64,000 nt of DNA from Camelus bactrianus (Eukaryota; Chordata; Mammalia; Artiodactyla; Camelidae), in the NCBI RefSeq assembly GCF_048773025.1, contig NC_133549.1, forward strand, positions 45,880,966-45,944,965, given 5' to 3'. Of this stretch, positions 25,101 to 40,100 are shown piece after piece. Position 1 is the stretch's first letter. Every line of letters begins with the position of its first letter. Below the pieces are notes generated by a model. The model saw nothing but the letters and a program-made list of their open reading frames with translations, had not been told where the DNA came from and ran no database searches. The position numbers and the translations under genes were made by a program.

Positions 25101-28100
25101 CAAAATAAAAAGTTCATTAAAACAAACAAAAAAGATGAATTGATCCAATGATTTCAAGGAAAGTAACTGAAAGTAACTGTTGCCAATAATCAGAGTCAAT
25201 TATTCAAGTGAAAATTAAAATTCTGCAAAGATTGCAAAGCTTCAACATATGTTTCACAGTTTCTAGTACTTAAAATTTTCAGATGCGATCAATGGCGATA
25301 TTACTGTAATGTTCTGATACTAAATAATGAAATGTTACATTTGGGTTATCTGCATAATTTGATGAACCAATATTTTCCAATACATGATATTACAAATCAC
25401 ATATGGGTAAAAACATCTATTCAAAAGTGCAAGGGAGGGGATTTCAGTCAAGATGGCAGAGTGGTAGGAAAATGAGCTCAACTCTCATTGCGAAAACAAC
25501 AAAACCACAACTGAATGCTAAACAACCATCGGAAAAAAGACTGGAACCCAGCAAGAAGGATCTTCTGCAACTGGAAACATGAAGAGGGAACCACAGCAGG
25601 ACGGTAGGAGGGGTGTGCTCATGATATAATTGGGCCACATACCCCCTGGGTGGGCAACCCACAAGCTAAAGAATAGTTAAGTCCCAGAGGCCCTCCCATA
25701 GGCATGAGAGTTCTGTGCCCCACGTCAGGCTTCCCAGCACTGGGAGTAGAAGGAGACCCCAGGATATCTGGCTTTGAAAGCCAGTGGGGCTTGGCTCTGG
25801 GAGCCCCTTTGGGACTGGGGGAAACGGAGACTTCATTCGCTTGGGAAGTGTACACAGAAACTCACGTGCACCAGGTCAAAGGACAGAGGCAGTGATTTCA
25901 TAGGAACCTGGGCCAGGCCTGCCTGCTGGTTTTGGAGGTTCTCCTGGGGACGTAGGGAACACGGGACATAAAAGCTGATGGCAGACATTCCAGGAGTGTT
26001 AATCTACATGAGCTTTCCAGGAGGCTGATATCTTGATTGGATCATCAGCACCAAGACCTAGCCCCATCCAACAGCCTGCACAGAAGCCTCAGGCCAAACA
26101 TACAGTGTGGGAACACAGCCCCCGGTAATCAGCAAAATTCCTAAGCCACAAAAGCCTCTAGATATGGCCCTACCCACGAGAAGTGCAGGACCAAGCTTCA
26201 CCCAGCAGTGGGCAAGCACTGGCTCCTCCTGCCAGGAACCCTGCATAAGCCTCTAGTCCAGCCTCATCCATCAGAGGCAGATACCAGAAATAAGAAAACA
26301 ACAATCCCAAAGCCTGTGGAAGGAATCCAGACAGGCCAGACTCTACACTGGGACTGGCTGGACCATGACCCTTGGGTGACAAGAGAGGAGTGTACTGCTG
26401 GGATGCATAGGACATCTCCCACAGAGGGTCACCTCTCCAAGGTCGAGAAACGTAACTAACTTACTTAAAAATAAAAATAGAAAGATAAGCAATACGAGGT
26501 GGCAGAGGAACGTCTCCCAGGCCAAGGCATAAGATGAAATCCCAGAAGAAGAAATAAGTGATGAGGAGATAGGCAAATTATCTGAGAAAGAGTTTAAAGT
26601 AATGATGGTGAAGATGTTCAGAGAACTCAAGAGGAGTAAAGATGCACAGAGCAAAGTTTTTAGCAAAGAGTTGGAAAATATAAAGAATACCCAAACAGAG
26701 TTGAAGAATAAAATCGAAGTGCAAGGGAGACTAACGAATTTTAATATGACAGAGTTGTATGACTTCAAATTCCACAATATAACTTACCTTTAAGAAACTA
26801 CGACTTGATGAGTTTTGGAATGGTATCAAAGAAGAATAGACTCAATTATCTGAAAAGGTTATTAAAATGCTCTTCCTTTTACTATCTACACAACAGTGTA
26901 AGGCCAGGGTTTCTTCACATACTTAAACTAAAACAACATATAAGCAAGAAATTGAATGCAGGAGTAGAGGTAATCCAACCTTCTTTTTTTTTTAAGCCAG
27001 ACATTAAAGAGATTTGCAAAAATGTAAAACAACATCACAATTCCCATCAGTTTGTTTTTTTTAATAGTTTTTTCAATAGAGTTAAAATAAACATGTTATT
27101 TATGTTAACACATAACTTTATTACTGCTTTTTTATTATTGCTATTTTAATTGAATTAACAATATTTTAACATTTCAGTTTTAATTCTGGGTATAGTAATA
27201 ATTAATAAACAAGCCCATAAACAAAAACTCTTTAGAATTTTTCATACCTAAGAATCAAAAGGAGCTGTGTAAATAAAACATTCGGAAACTTTTGCCCAAG
27301 AGTAATCACCGGAAAACTAAAACAAAGGTATATCTAATAAGCCAATAGTGGAAATAAAGTAGAATACTAAAAATACTCATTTAATCCAAAAGAAGGCAGT
27401 AAATGAGAAAAAGAAAAAAATACCAGATGGGACAACTTGAAAAGTAGCACCAATATGGTAAATTCAAACCAAGTCATATCAATAAATACATTAAATGACA
27501 TGCCATTTAAAAAAGAGGGTATCAGACTGCATACAAAGACCCAAATATATGCTATATACAAAAAAACCCACATTAAATATGAAGATGGATAAAAAGTAAA
27601 AGGATAGAAGAATAAATATCACACAAACACTAACTGAAAGCAAGCTGCAGTGACTAAATTAAAGTCAGAGAAAAACTTCATAGTAAGAACCATTACTAGA
27701 CCAAAAGGGACATTACATTAATGGTAAAGAAGTCAATTCATCAAGAAGACATCAAAACAAAGATTCAAAAGAAAAGAAGAAGAAAAAAACAAAAGGAGAA
27801 ACAGCCAAGTAGATTATGGTATACATTTTATTACTCCTCTCTTAGTAATTCACAGAACAAACAGAAAATCAGCAAAATTATACAAGACTTGAACAACATT
27901 ATCACCTAACATGACCTAACTGACATTTATAAAACACTAACCCAACATCAGCAGGATGGCTGAAAAAGAATGAAACTGCATAATATATATTATGAGCATA
28001 ATGGAACTGAATTAGAAATTATTTACAGAAACATACCTGGAAAAGTTCTGAAATATTTGAAAATTAAAACAACACATTTCTCACAGACAAGCAAAAACTA

Positions 28101-31100
28101 AAAGAGTTTAGCAACACTAAACCCATGCTAAAAGAAATATTGACAGGTCTACTCTAAATAGAAAAGGAGGATGCTACAAAAATGAGAAACTCATAACTGG
28201 AAAGGTGATAGCTACCATGAATTACAAGTAGAATAAACATAAAATTGTAAAAGAAGACATCTAAATCATTAAGAGTGGGAGAGGGAAGCAAGGAAAGCCA
28301 CTGTGGAAAACAGTATGGAAATTCCTCAAAAGACTAGGAATAGACTTACCATATGACCCAGGAATCCTGCTCCTGGGCATATATTCAGAAGGAACCCTAC
28401 TTCAGAAAGACACCTGCACCCCAATGTTCATAGCAGCACTATTTATAATAGCCAAGACATGGAAACAGCCTAAATGTCCATCAACAGATGACTGGATAAA
28501 GAAGATGTGGTATATTTATACAATGGAATACTATTTAGCCACAAAACCTGACAACATAATGCCATTTGCAGCAACATGGATGTGCCTGGAGAATGTCATT
28601 CTAAGTGAAGTAAGCCAGAAAGAAAAAGAAAAATACCATATGAGATCGCTCATATGTGGAATCAAAAAAAAAAAACAAAACATAAATACAAAACAGAAAC
28701 AGACTCACAGACATAGAATATAAACTTGTGGTTGCCAAGGGGTAGGGGGGTGGGAAGGGACAGACTGGGATTTTAAAATGTAGAATAGATAAACAAGATT
28801 ATATTGTATAGCACAGGGAAATATACACAAGATTTTGTGGTAGCTCACAGTGAAAAAAAAATGTGACAATGAATATAAGTATGTTCATATATAACTGAAA
28901 AATTGTGCTCTACCCTGGAATTTGACACAAAATTGTAAAATGACTATTACTCAATAAAAAAAATTAACGTTAAAGAAAATAAATTAAATGGGTTCAAATT
29001 TGAAAAAAAAAAATGTACATCTATTCTTCATAAAAACTCAATCCTTAACATGATTAAGTAGATCTATCTTAACCCAAAAACCATCATTATACTTAACGGG
29101 GAACCACCAGAAATATTTCCATCAGAGTCAGAAACAAACAAAGGTTATTTAATCACTCACACTGAAGCAAATGGTAAAGTTTGTGGAATTTTGCATTCAA
29201 TTACCAGGGTTCAAATCCCAACCTTGCCACCTAGAACCTACATGACTGTGGGCAATTTACTTACTATTTCTCTGCTGAGTTTCCCTCTCTGTAAATGGAG
29301 ATATGATAATACTTAAATCTTAAGGCTGCTTGCTGTGAGGTGTTAATAGCTTGATAGGTCTAAAGTACTCAATAGGTGCATGTAAGTATTTGGTAAATAT
29401 TGACTATCATTGCTACTATTTAATATTATTTTTGAGATACTAGACAAACCAAACAAAGAAGAAGGGAATTAGAGGTGTTAAGAGATAAAATTATCTACAT
29501 TTTAGTTACTATAATTGTAAAACTTGAAAATCCAAGACAGTCTAAAAAAAAAAAAACACACACACACATTTCTGAACAATCATGAGTAAAAGAAATAACA
29601 GAAAATATTTTTAATCAAGTGAAAATAAAAATACTGAAACTTGTGAAACACAGCTACAGCATAGTTAGAAATGTATAGTTTAATACACATATTAAAAAGA
29701 TAAAGATCTAAAATTAATGATCCACCTTAAGAAAACTAGAAAAAAAAACGAATTCAAAGCAAGAGGAAAGTAAATAATAAAGAGCAAAAATAACTGAGAC
29801 AGAAAAAGCGAAAGAGGTTAAAATCAATGAAACAAAAAGTGTTTATTTTTAAAGATCAGTAAAACTGATATATTCTGGTAAAACTGACCAAGAAGAAGAC
29901 ACAAATGACTAAAATTAGGAATATATGAGAGATAATCTCTATCCATATCACATAACCAGTAGACATTAAAATAAACATTATTAACAACGTTATTCCAATA
30001 AATCCTACAACATAGGTGAAATCTAAAAATCTCTTGAAGATGTAAGTTGCCCAAACTGACTCAAGAAAAAATACATCAATTAAAATATTAAATTCATAAT
30101 TAAAAACCTATTCAGAAACAAAAACACTCCACACTCAGTTTATATGTTAGAAATTCTCAATGGGGGTCGATTTTGGCCCCGAAGAATGTTTGGCAACATC
30201 TAGAGACATTTTTGGTCACCACAACTGTGAGGGGATGCTACTGACATCTACTGGGCAAAGGCCAAGGATGCTGCTAATCTTACATTGCACAGGAAAGGCC
30301 CCAAGAACAAAAATTACAAGGCCTACAATGTCAGCAGCACTGAGGTTGGGAAACCATGGCTTAGATAATGTCACTGATTGGAAAAGGAGGAACAAAAACT
30401 GTTTTTGTTTGCACATGCCATGACTGCCTATGTAGAAAATCCAAAAGAACGGTCAAAAAAATTCCTGGAAGTAGTAAGCGATTACAGCAAGGTTGCAGGA
30501 TATAAGGAAAGTCAATCACTTTCTTATATACCAGCTATGAATAAAAGGAATTTGAAATCAAAACACATTAATATTTCCATTAGCATACAAAAATGAAATA
30601 ATTAGGTATAAATCTAACAAAATATGTACAATATCTACATGAAGAAAATTACAAAACTCTGATGATACCAAAGAATGACTAAATAAATGAAGAGATAATC
30701 CAATTTCATGAATAGTAAGATCAAGAGATACTGTCAAGATATCAGTTCTTCCAAACTTGATCTATAGATTTAACACAATCCCAATAAAAATCGCAACAAG
30801 TTACTTTGGGGACACTGACAAAGTGATTCTAAAGTTTATATGTAGAGGCAAAAGACCCTGAATAGCAAACACAATATTGAAGAAGAAAGTTGAGGACTGA
30901 TACTACCTGACTTCAAGATCTACTATAAAGCTACAGTAATCAAGCAGTGCAGTAATGACAGAAGACTAGACAAATAGATCAATGGAACAGAATGGACAGC
31001 CCAGAAATAGACCCATACAAACACAGTTAACTAACTTTGGACAAAGGAGCAGAGGTAATAAAATGGAGCAAAGACAGTCTTTTCAACAAATGGTGTGGGA

Positions 31101-34100
31101 TAACCGGATATCCATGTGTAAAAAAAAAATGGATCTAAATGTAGACCTTACACTCTCCACAAAAATTTTAACTAAAAATGGATTATAGACCTAAATGTAA
31201 AACAAAAAACTAGAGAACTACTAGAAGATAAGAGGAAACCTAGATTACTTTTGGTATGATGATGACTTTATTTAGATATAAGACCAAAGGCATAATCCAT
31301 GAAAGAAATAAATGAGAAGCAGGACTTCATTCAAATTAAAAGCCTATGCTCTGTGAAAGACACTGTCAAGAGAATGAGAAGACAAGACAAGACACAGACT
31401 GGGAGGAAATGTTTGCAAAATATATATCTGAATAAAGGACTGCTATACTAAATCTCCTAAAACTCTACTGAGTTCTTTTGGCGAAAGATCAGAAAAGAAA
31501 CCTCACTAAATAAGATATACAGATATCAAGTAAACATTAAAAATGCTCTACTTCATATGTTAATTGAGAATTGCAAATTCAAACAACAATCAGATACCAC
31601 TACACACCTATTAGAATGGTCAAAATCCAAAATGCTGACAGCACCCACTACTGGTGAGGACGTGAAGCAACAGGAATGCTCATTCATTACTGGTCGAAAT
31701 GCAAAATGGTACAGCTACCCTGGAAGACAATTTGGCTGTTTCTACAAAACTAAAATGCCATACAATCCAGCAATCAGGGCTCTTTGGTATTTATCCAAAT
31801 GAAATGAAAACTTACATCCACAAAAATACTTGCACACAGACGTTTACAGCAGCTTTATTTATTATTGATAAAACTTGGAGGCAACCCAGATGTACTTCAG
31901 GATGTGAGTGAATAAATGAACTGTGGCACATTCTGACAATGGAATATTATTCAGCATTTTAAAAAAATTTCATGTCATGAAAAGACATGAAGAAAACTTG
32001 GATGGCTATTACTAAGTGAAAGAAGTCAATCTGAAAAGACTGTACTACTGTATAATTCCAACTATATGACATTCTGGAAAAGGCATAACTATGGAGATAG
32101 CAAAAAGATAACTGGTTGCCAGGAGTTAGGGGAATAGGGAGGACGAATAGGCAGAGCAGAGATTTTCAGGGCAGTGAAACTTCTACATAATACTATAATT
32201 GTGGATACATGTCATAATACATTTGTCATAACCCATAGAATGTACAAGAGTGAACCCTAATGTAAACTGTGGTCTTTGGGTGATAATGATGTGTCAATGT
32301 AGGTTCACTGTTTACCACACAGTACACAAATGTACCACACTGTGGTGTAGGATGTCAATAGTAAGGGAGGTTGTATGTGTAGGGAGAGAAGGGACATACA
32401 GAAACTCTGTAATTTCTGCTCAATTTTGATGTGAATTCAATACTGCTCTAAAAATAGCTTATTCATTAAAATATATATAGGTGTGTGTGTAAAGGAAATT
32501 GAATCCAACAACATACAAAATGGATAATAACTGTGACTAACTGGAGTTTATCCCAGGAATGCAAAGTTAGTTTAACAATCTGAAAATTTTACAATTTAAT
32601 AAGAAAAATGGCCAAAACAGAATGCATCTGAGCTTTATCTCATCTGGATGGACGAAAAAACTAGATAGCTAGTGCCATCAGGGACCTGAGAGACATAAAT
32701 TCAAATCTCTGAAGGATGGTCACCTTAGCCTTCAAATTGTTTTCTACATATGATGTTTCAAATATCACATCCAGCACCCAAAAGGTAACCAGGTACACAC
32801 AGAGATAAAACAGCATCTGATGATAAAAACTAGAAGAATCAGTATTCAACATAAACAGACCTACAGAATTTCCAGCCATTGGAATTATCAGACACAGACT
32901 ATGAAACAACTATACTTACTATGTTTAAGAAAATAAAGGTCAAGCTTGAAATGTCAGCAGGGAACTGTAAACTGTAAAAGTGATATAGTAGATTTGAAAA
33001 AGAACCAACTACAAACAACAAGAATTGAAAATCACATAACTGACATTAAGAACTCAAAGTATGGGGCTGAGAAATCTGGTTTTTTTTTTTTTTTTTTTTG
33101 GTCCTGTTTGCAGTATCATACATGATCATCAAATGGCTGCTAGAATGTTCACACCTGTTACTGCAAATTCAAAACCCAGGGAAAAAGTCTCCTGGGAATT
33201 TACTTTAGGTCAGGGTTGGGCTGCCTGATACAAGGTTGCACTGAGGAATCTGTATTCTTAACACATTTCCTAGGTATTCCACTGTGGGAATCAGAATCAT
33301 AAAGTACCATAATTAATCTTAATGTCCTTGTTTGCAAACCTACTCTTTTATAACTTCTATAATGCCTCCAGAATTTTTCTAATATATGGATTTGATGTCT
33401 TAGTGCCTTATATAGAAGTATTTTGGTTAAAACTCAACTTTCTAGCTTTGTGGCTAATGACCTTCACTATCTACCCTACCTCCCTGAAATACTGACCTAA
33501 TACTAAGCTAAACAATAAACAAGTCTTATGCATTCCTGTTGCTCATTCAATTGCCTCTATCTGGAATGGCTTTCCCATCTTGTCTATCTAGTGAACTTCT
33601 ACTAGCACACTTCAGAACACAAATCACCTGTCATCTGTGCAGAAAATTATTCACTCTTTCATCTCTACTCTCAAACTTTGTTCACAATTCTACTACAGCA
33701 CTTACTACACTATATTAAAACTATATATGAACCTTCCCCCTCATGTCCACAGTTATACTAGAATAACTGAAAGGCTCAGACTTATATTTATCTATATTCC
33801 AAGAACCTGAATCATGTCTATTGTAATGTTGAATACATTATATATTCATCAAAATGAAAGTCAGACCATCTTAGGAATCTAGGATCAATTAAAGAATTTT
33901 GTCCTTCAAGGTCTGCTAGAGAAAAGGTTTAGAGCTTGCTAATATGAGGTCACACAGTGAGTAAGTGGCAGAATGGTATTCCACCACATTCTGATGCCTT
34001 GGGTTCTGTATCTAAAGGGATTCACCAGAAAGAGCGTGTACTAGGAGCGAAATGTGAGACAAGATCAGTCTATGGGTTCAAAGGGAGGGAGGCAGGAGTC

Positions 34101-37100
34101 TTTGATTAGCTTCTCAAAGTAAAATATAGGCTAGGGAGAAGAAATAGAATAGGAGCTTCTCTTCAAAAGACAATGTCAAAGTCAAAATAGCCTGATATAC
34201 ACACTGCCGTGACTTTTGAGTTTCAGTGGACAGTGAGAACACTCCTCCTAAAGGGATTAACTATTAAACCCACATCAGTAAGTAAATCCTCCTATTTCTG
34301 TATTCTGTGGACAATTTACAGAGAGCCAGAATGATGTTTCAGAAATGGAAGAAACTCCTCATGTGGATATCTCTATCACCTCAAGACCATGTCTGCTCAA
34401 GATAAAGAAGCACTCTTATACCACTTGATCCAAGAGCCAGGGAAATTAATCATGCTTGGAGTAGAGAGGGTTTAGCTGATTAGGATGCCTTTACTGGTTT
34501 ATTCCAGAATCTGTTTATTAGAAGAAATAGAACCCATTCCAGAATTCAAGCTTAACTGAAACCTTCAGGCAAAGCATTTCATCACCTCTGGCATATAGAA
34601 GTCCCTTAACAAACTTCATTTTGGCAAAGTTATCAGTACAATCTTGTTTGTTTAGTGTAATCTGAAGCCTAAGAACATACAAATCTGACATAAAGATAGA
34701 ATGAATACAACTTCTACTGTAACTCTGATATTCAAACTTTATGTATGGAATCAAACAACAAGTAAGTATTTTCAAACTGAAACTCCTTTCCAAGGCTCTG
34801 TCTCTAACAATATAAAAAAAATTTCCCCCAAATCCTGTCCTGTTCATTTTATGGGAACTTATTATTTTTATTCATTTAGTTTTAACTAATTTAACCTTCC
34901 CTCTTAAAGTTCATACTTTCCCCCCTCCCAGAAGCACAGGCCCAGAGCTGTTATAAATTCCTCTCTCAATCTTCAGACCGCAAAAATTAACTTTTATGAA
35001 ATCTATTTATTTATACATAGGAGAGATATAACTTATTAACTATAAATAAGGAACACACATGCAGCTAGAAAGGTATTAACTACCTTTTCAAGGTGAGGAT
35101 ACATTAGGTAAATAAAAGTGAAAAAAACATGCAAGTGTATAACAATTTTAAGGACTTATCAAAAATGAATCCTGAAAGTAATCCAGCCCCTCCACAATTA
35201 ACTGCAGTTCTCAAATTTTACACCTGTCGTATCTATATTTAAGCATAATTAAAACCAACAAGCTGTTTTCAAGCGTCCTAATGCTACACACACCAACAAA
35301 GTTAGTAACCAGAAAATTAAGCTCTACCACTTGCAAGATGTTATATATTTAACATAACTGCTCACAAAGGACATGTATGTATTCTAGTCCTTTCCACAAT
35401 GCTATTGTTCCCAAAGCAAAAAATTTTAAAATCAAAGGCTTAATTGAGGAGAGTGACCTATTCTACTTTTAGACAGTATGAAATGCTCAGATTAAGAAAT
35501 CACTGTTTTAAAACATTTTTTCCCTTGCCTTTCAAAAGTTATGTGAAGGTGATTCAATCACTGAAGTAAAACATCACTCAGAAAAAGACATGAGTGATGA
35601 AAAACATGAAACATCATCTAAGTACCACAACCTTCTTTTCTCATTAAAGATGCCAATATAAAAACTGCCAAGCAAAAAAATCACTTTCTACTGCAAGATT
35701 GTCAGTTTGACATAAATAGAGTATACTCAACTAATATGCAATCATGTTACAATTATACATAACATGGCTCATTTGAAATAATTCTCACTTGCAGTTTGGA
35801 AATCATGAAACAAACTATGTAGCTGCATTCCAACTTCAGCCTATTAATTTAGAAAAAACAAAAACTTAGGTCAATTGAACTACCATATAACTGAAATATT
35901 ATTTATAATTAATAGATGCAATTTTTAACATGGCTCACCAACTGGTTCAAATGGCCACAAGCAGGAATTTCACACCTGCAAGAGAACACATGTGATAATC
36001 CTCATAAAATAACATTATGAATATTCATGTGATTTGGGAGTTGATTGTCAAATTAAATGCCAAGCTTGAGTCAGTCTGATTTTGCTGTTACCTAAAGTGA
36101 TTTTTATATTTGTTTGCTATTAACATGGAAAGCACTAAAGTTGATTTAGACATTTAATAAAATTTACTACAAGAATAAAATTTAAAAAATATTTAATCTA
36201 CAAGTATCTTCAACTTTTGAATTTCATAAATCTTCAAAAAGTTATAGGTGCAAAACATGGAAAAGTTAAGTAAGTCCCCCCAAAATGTATATATAGTAAC
36301 ATTTTGTTCTTGAAAAAAATACATAACACCATATACGTAAAAATATACACACATGAAAATAATCATGTTTTCCACACAAAAATTGAATTTTAAAAGGCCT
36401 AAAAACATGTAGGGAAAGTGAAATGAGACATACATTCCTATAATGTTTTATATTTTATATAGAGAACATAATCGTGTTATTTCTGTAATTAACAATTACT
36501 AGGGGAAAAAGTTTGTATATCAAAACTTACTTACTCTCTCGTTCACTTTATAATCTTACAGGTGTCTTTCCACCAAAAAAAAAAAAAAAAAAATTCTAGC
36601 CCCAAAACATATACTTATCCTTAAGAGTATAGCAACTCCTTTCTGAATATTTGCTATAAAAATAATTACCCTATAAAATACTTCTACTGCTCTAATACTG
36701 TAACAAATCTTACTGTTTTGCCACTCAATAACCAAATGAGGCATCTTTAGAAAGCTCAAAGGAATCTAACTTTCCTTAGTACTTTTATCACTGCCTCACT
36801 TTTTCAGGCAATTTTACACTGGGATTACTGTCTACCTTAATTTTCTATAACATGAATGGCTTAAGACTGTACCCTAAAACATGACAGACATGTCCTAACA
36901 TTCTTCATGGCTTTAGTGGTAAGATCATTTTTGATTCCTGATTCCAAAACACATATTTAACACATATTGTAACACATATTTAAAAGGAGTACATGATCAA
37001 GGATCTCGAATACAGTTTTACATTCATAATGTTTTACAGAGTTTATAAATCAGGTCTGTGAAAAAATGTTTTCAAGTGGGAACAGAGACGCAAAGCTGTA

Positions 37101-40100
37101 AATTTACTATTACTAACAAAAGAAAATGCTGTCGACTTTGAAAATGACAATTGCAGGGAAGAGGACAGCAAAGTGAGACAAGTGGGGAGTAGAGGACATA
37201 CACAGGAGGGAAGGAGAAAGCAGGAAGGGAGAGGCAGAAACATATTCCATCACATGGTGAAAGAGATATATTTTGAGGGTGGAGAACGGTCAGAAGAACA
37301 ATGACTTTGCTATCCATCACACCCTCCAGAAAACAAACAGAACCATGAAAAAGACACCATTGTACACACTCGTACCTACATACGACTGGAAAGCTCAAAA
37401 ACTAAAAGAAGCAGCGAAGAGAAATCATCATCCATAAAAGGCCAGAAAAGGGTTTTGGAGGATACCAACTGCATTTCAACTCCACTCCTTCTTCCCTATG
37501 GAAATAAGAGTTGTTCTTTTCCTGACCACTCATCAAATTTTCAAACTATATATACATTATATACATATAAAGGAGAAAGAATGTGAGGCCTTGGCTTTCC
37601 AACATGAAAACAGCAGATTAAAGGCATAGGCATATCAGTAAACAGATAATTATCCGGCTAGTAATTTATTTAGAGATGTATGGTCATAAAATATCACAGA
37701 ATGTTAGTTTACATAAAGATATAAAAGTATATGCACATGCATATTTAAGGTAAACCACCATGAAGTCAAGAATACAAACCTTCAATAGCAAGACCCCTGT
37801 TTTTACCTCTAGAGGGCGAACTTGGTCTTCTGAAAAACTCTAGATGAAAGAAGTTACTTTCAGACTTTACAAAAAAAAAGTTAAAATTTAAGATGTCCGG
37901 ATAGCAAAGATTCCAAAACTATCTTGATTTACAGTGACCTCAGTATCTCAGTAATTTTTTTATGGCACTCCCTAAACCAACAGAAATAACTAATCATTCT
38001 GTTTAATAAGTAGTTATGCCAAACAGTTTAACAAAGATTTATGTCCTAACACTTAGTAGCAACTTGAAAAAATAGTATACATGAAAGGAAAAAACAGTTT
38101 TATTTCATTCTTTAATAACCACAATTAATTACTAATTGAGCATATAGTATGCCTGTAGTGCACTGTACAATTTCACAAACCTTGAAATCACATTGGACAC
38201 CTCATTCACAACCTCATTTCCTGTTCCACAATGATTTTCGCACAGTATCTTACTTTTTACCACAGCAAACTCAGAAAAACCAGATTCACAAAGATACAAT
38301 GCCACAGAAAATAATATATTACTATTTAATGTTGAAATTATGTACTACCTCAAGCTTACAGACTATACCATATTCAACAAACGTGGAGTAACACTGAATT
38401 TGCCACGGTTCCCTCTCTGTGTTAGCTGGAGCACATGGGGTGCCTGGGCATACAGCTTGGGAATCACAGCACTATAGCTTTAAGTCCCAGCAGCATATAA
38501 ACTAGTCAATATTTTAATTACTTGTAAATAAAATTAACTATAACAAACGCTTTTAAAGATCTAAAAAGTATTTTTAAAGATCTAAAAAGTATTTTCTTAT
38601 TTACTTGGGAAACCAGTTTTTCTTTTAAGCAATTAAAAGACACTTAAATCCTTAAAGAATTTTTTTTTCCAATTTGAATAATGATTATAGCTTTAATGTA
38701 ATTATTTTTATAAATATTGGTTGTGTTAAATCTGATAAACTACATACAACTGGAAAGGAGAGAAACAGGAAATTTATTATACATCTCCTTCTGAGAAACA
38801 ACTTCTTTGAACTTAAAAATGCTGCAAATTGATCCAGTCTTACTGCTTTCCAGCCTTACTTATCTCCTAGCACTGAGGAATATAAGTTCAGGAGTCAAAT
38901 AAGATCTGAAATTCTTTACAATTCAAGAATATGGATATTAATACAGATAGTAGAAGAACTGGCTCATAAACTACTAGAAACAGACTATATGCCCACCCAT
39001 CTCACAAAGTCCTTGGTAAAGACAGAAAACCAGAAAAGTGACAAAGGAAAGAGTTCAATCCCAAAATCTACTCAGTTTTCACTGTATACTATTTCATCAG
39101 TTCACAAGAATCGTTATCCATAAAATCTGTGCCATTGGCAAATGCTACCATGTTCAATTAGAAGTCAAAGTATGTGGTGAGAATGGCTGGCGAAGAAAAA
39201 AAAAAGAACCTATCCTAGGAATAACTAGGAAAGGAAATCAATGTTCAATTATTGTAAAGAATTTTCACAACCATAAAAGATAACTGAAAATGTGTTGTGT
39301 TAAAACAAAAATTAAGGTTACTACAAATATCTGTAATCCCAAAATGTTATATATAAAAATATGAATGAGAGTAGAATATGGTTAATTATCTAGGAGAAGC
39401 TTTTTGGAAAGCTAAGACAAACCATATGGCTATACTAGTACTTACCTGCTGAATGATTTTGGAAGTTTTCTGAAGATTCTCTCTGGGAGGGACTTTACCA
39501 AATAATTTCCAACCAGGAGCACTATGTACAACTGATTTGAGTTCCTTTGTCCTTTTTGGAAAAAGGTTTCTGAAACACAGAAAGTTACATGAATTGTGTT
39601 TCTGGTTACCAGGGAACCACTTAATAGTACTTTTTAAAGAATGATTATTCCCAAGATAAATACGAAATTCTTTTAAATTAAAATTATTTCTACTACTTAT
39701 ACTATTATTAGACTAACAAGACTCATTTAAAACTATTTGGCTTATACAGAAATATTAGAAGAATCATCAACAGAGATATTAGAGAGATAAATAAATTGGG
39801 AGAAAAATGACAACTATAAATTAAATATAAATATTTGCCTTGAATCAGCTACAAAATATACCAGAATTGACTATACATGTACTTGACAATAAAAGTCAAT
39901 AATCTGAAAACAAAAAAGTTAAAGGGAACCTGTATACAACAGGCAAAAGATTAAGTAATACAATCTTTGGGGAAAATATTATTTAATTATTTCCAGTAAT
40001 AATTTGTTACTGTTTATAATAAAAGGGTATCTACTGAGCATCCATTGCTATAACATATGTACATGTAAATTATTTTTCCTATGACAGGTATGCAGTACAA

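Larger units (their letters stand above)
23311..27280 (+). mobile_element. hAT DNA transposon with ZBED-like transposase remnants, split by insertions
   Basis: It opens cagcagttctcaa, the hAT-Charlie style terminal repeat (CAG-x-GGTTCTCAA). Segments 23311-23890, 25135-25436 and 26729-27280 are one broken element: removing the inserts restores the order of a hAT transposase gene. The plus frame at 26805-27149 ends with [13 protein letters not shown], and codons before it in another frame give LSEK and TKTTY blocks. These are the C-terminal dimerisation region of hAT transposases such as those that gave rise to host ZBED5/ZBED8. It has in-frame stops and cannot code. The 3' terminal repeat is too decayed to mark precisely. 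Confidence 0.8.

Noticed and set aside
26343-26777. 144-codon minus-strand frame, the second longest in the window
   Set aside because: It is antisense to the ORF1-like code of the L1 fragment and crosses the insertion boundary at 26716, so it cannot be a real gene.
28424-28723. 99-codon frame that looks like a real protein end
   Set aside because: It is the C-terminus of L1 ORF2 in a 5'-truncated copy, so it is not a host gene and not an active element.
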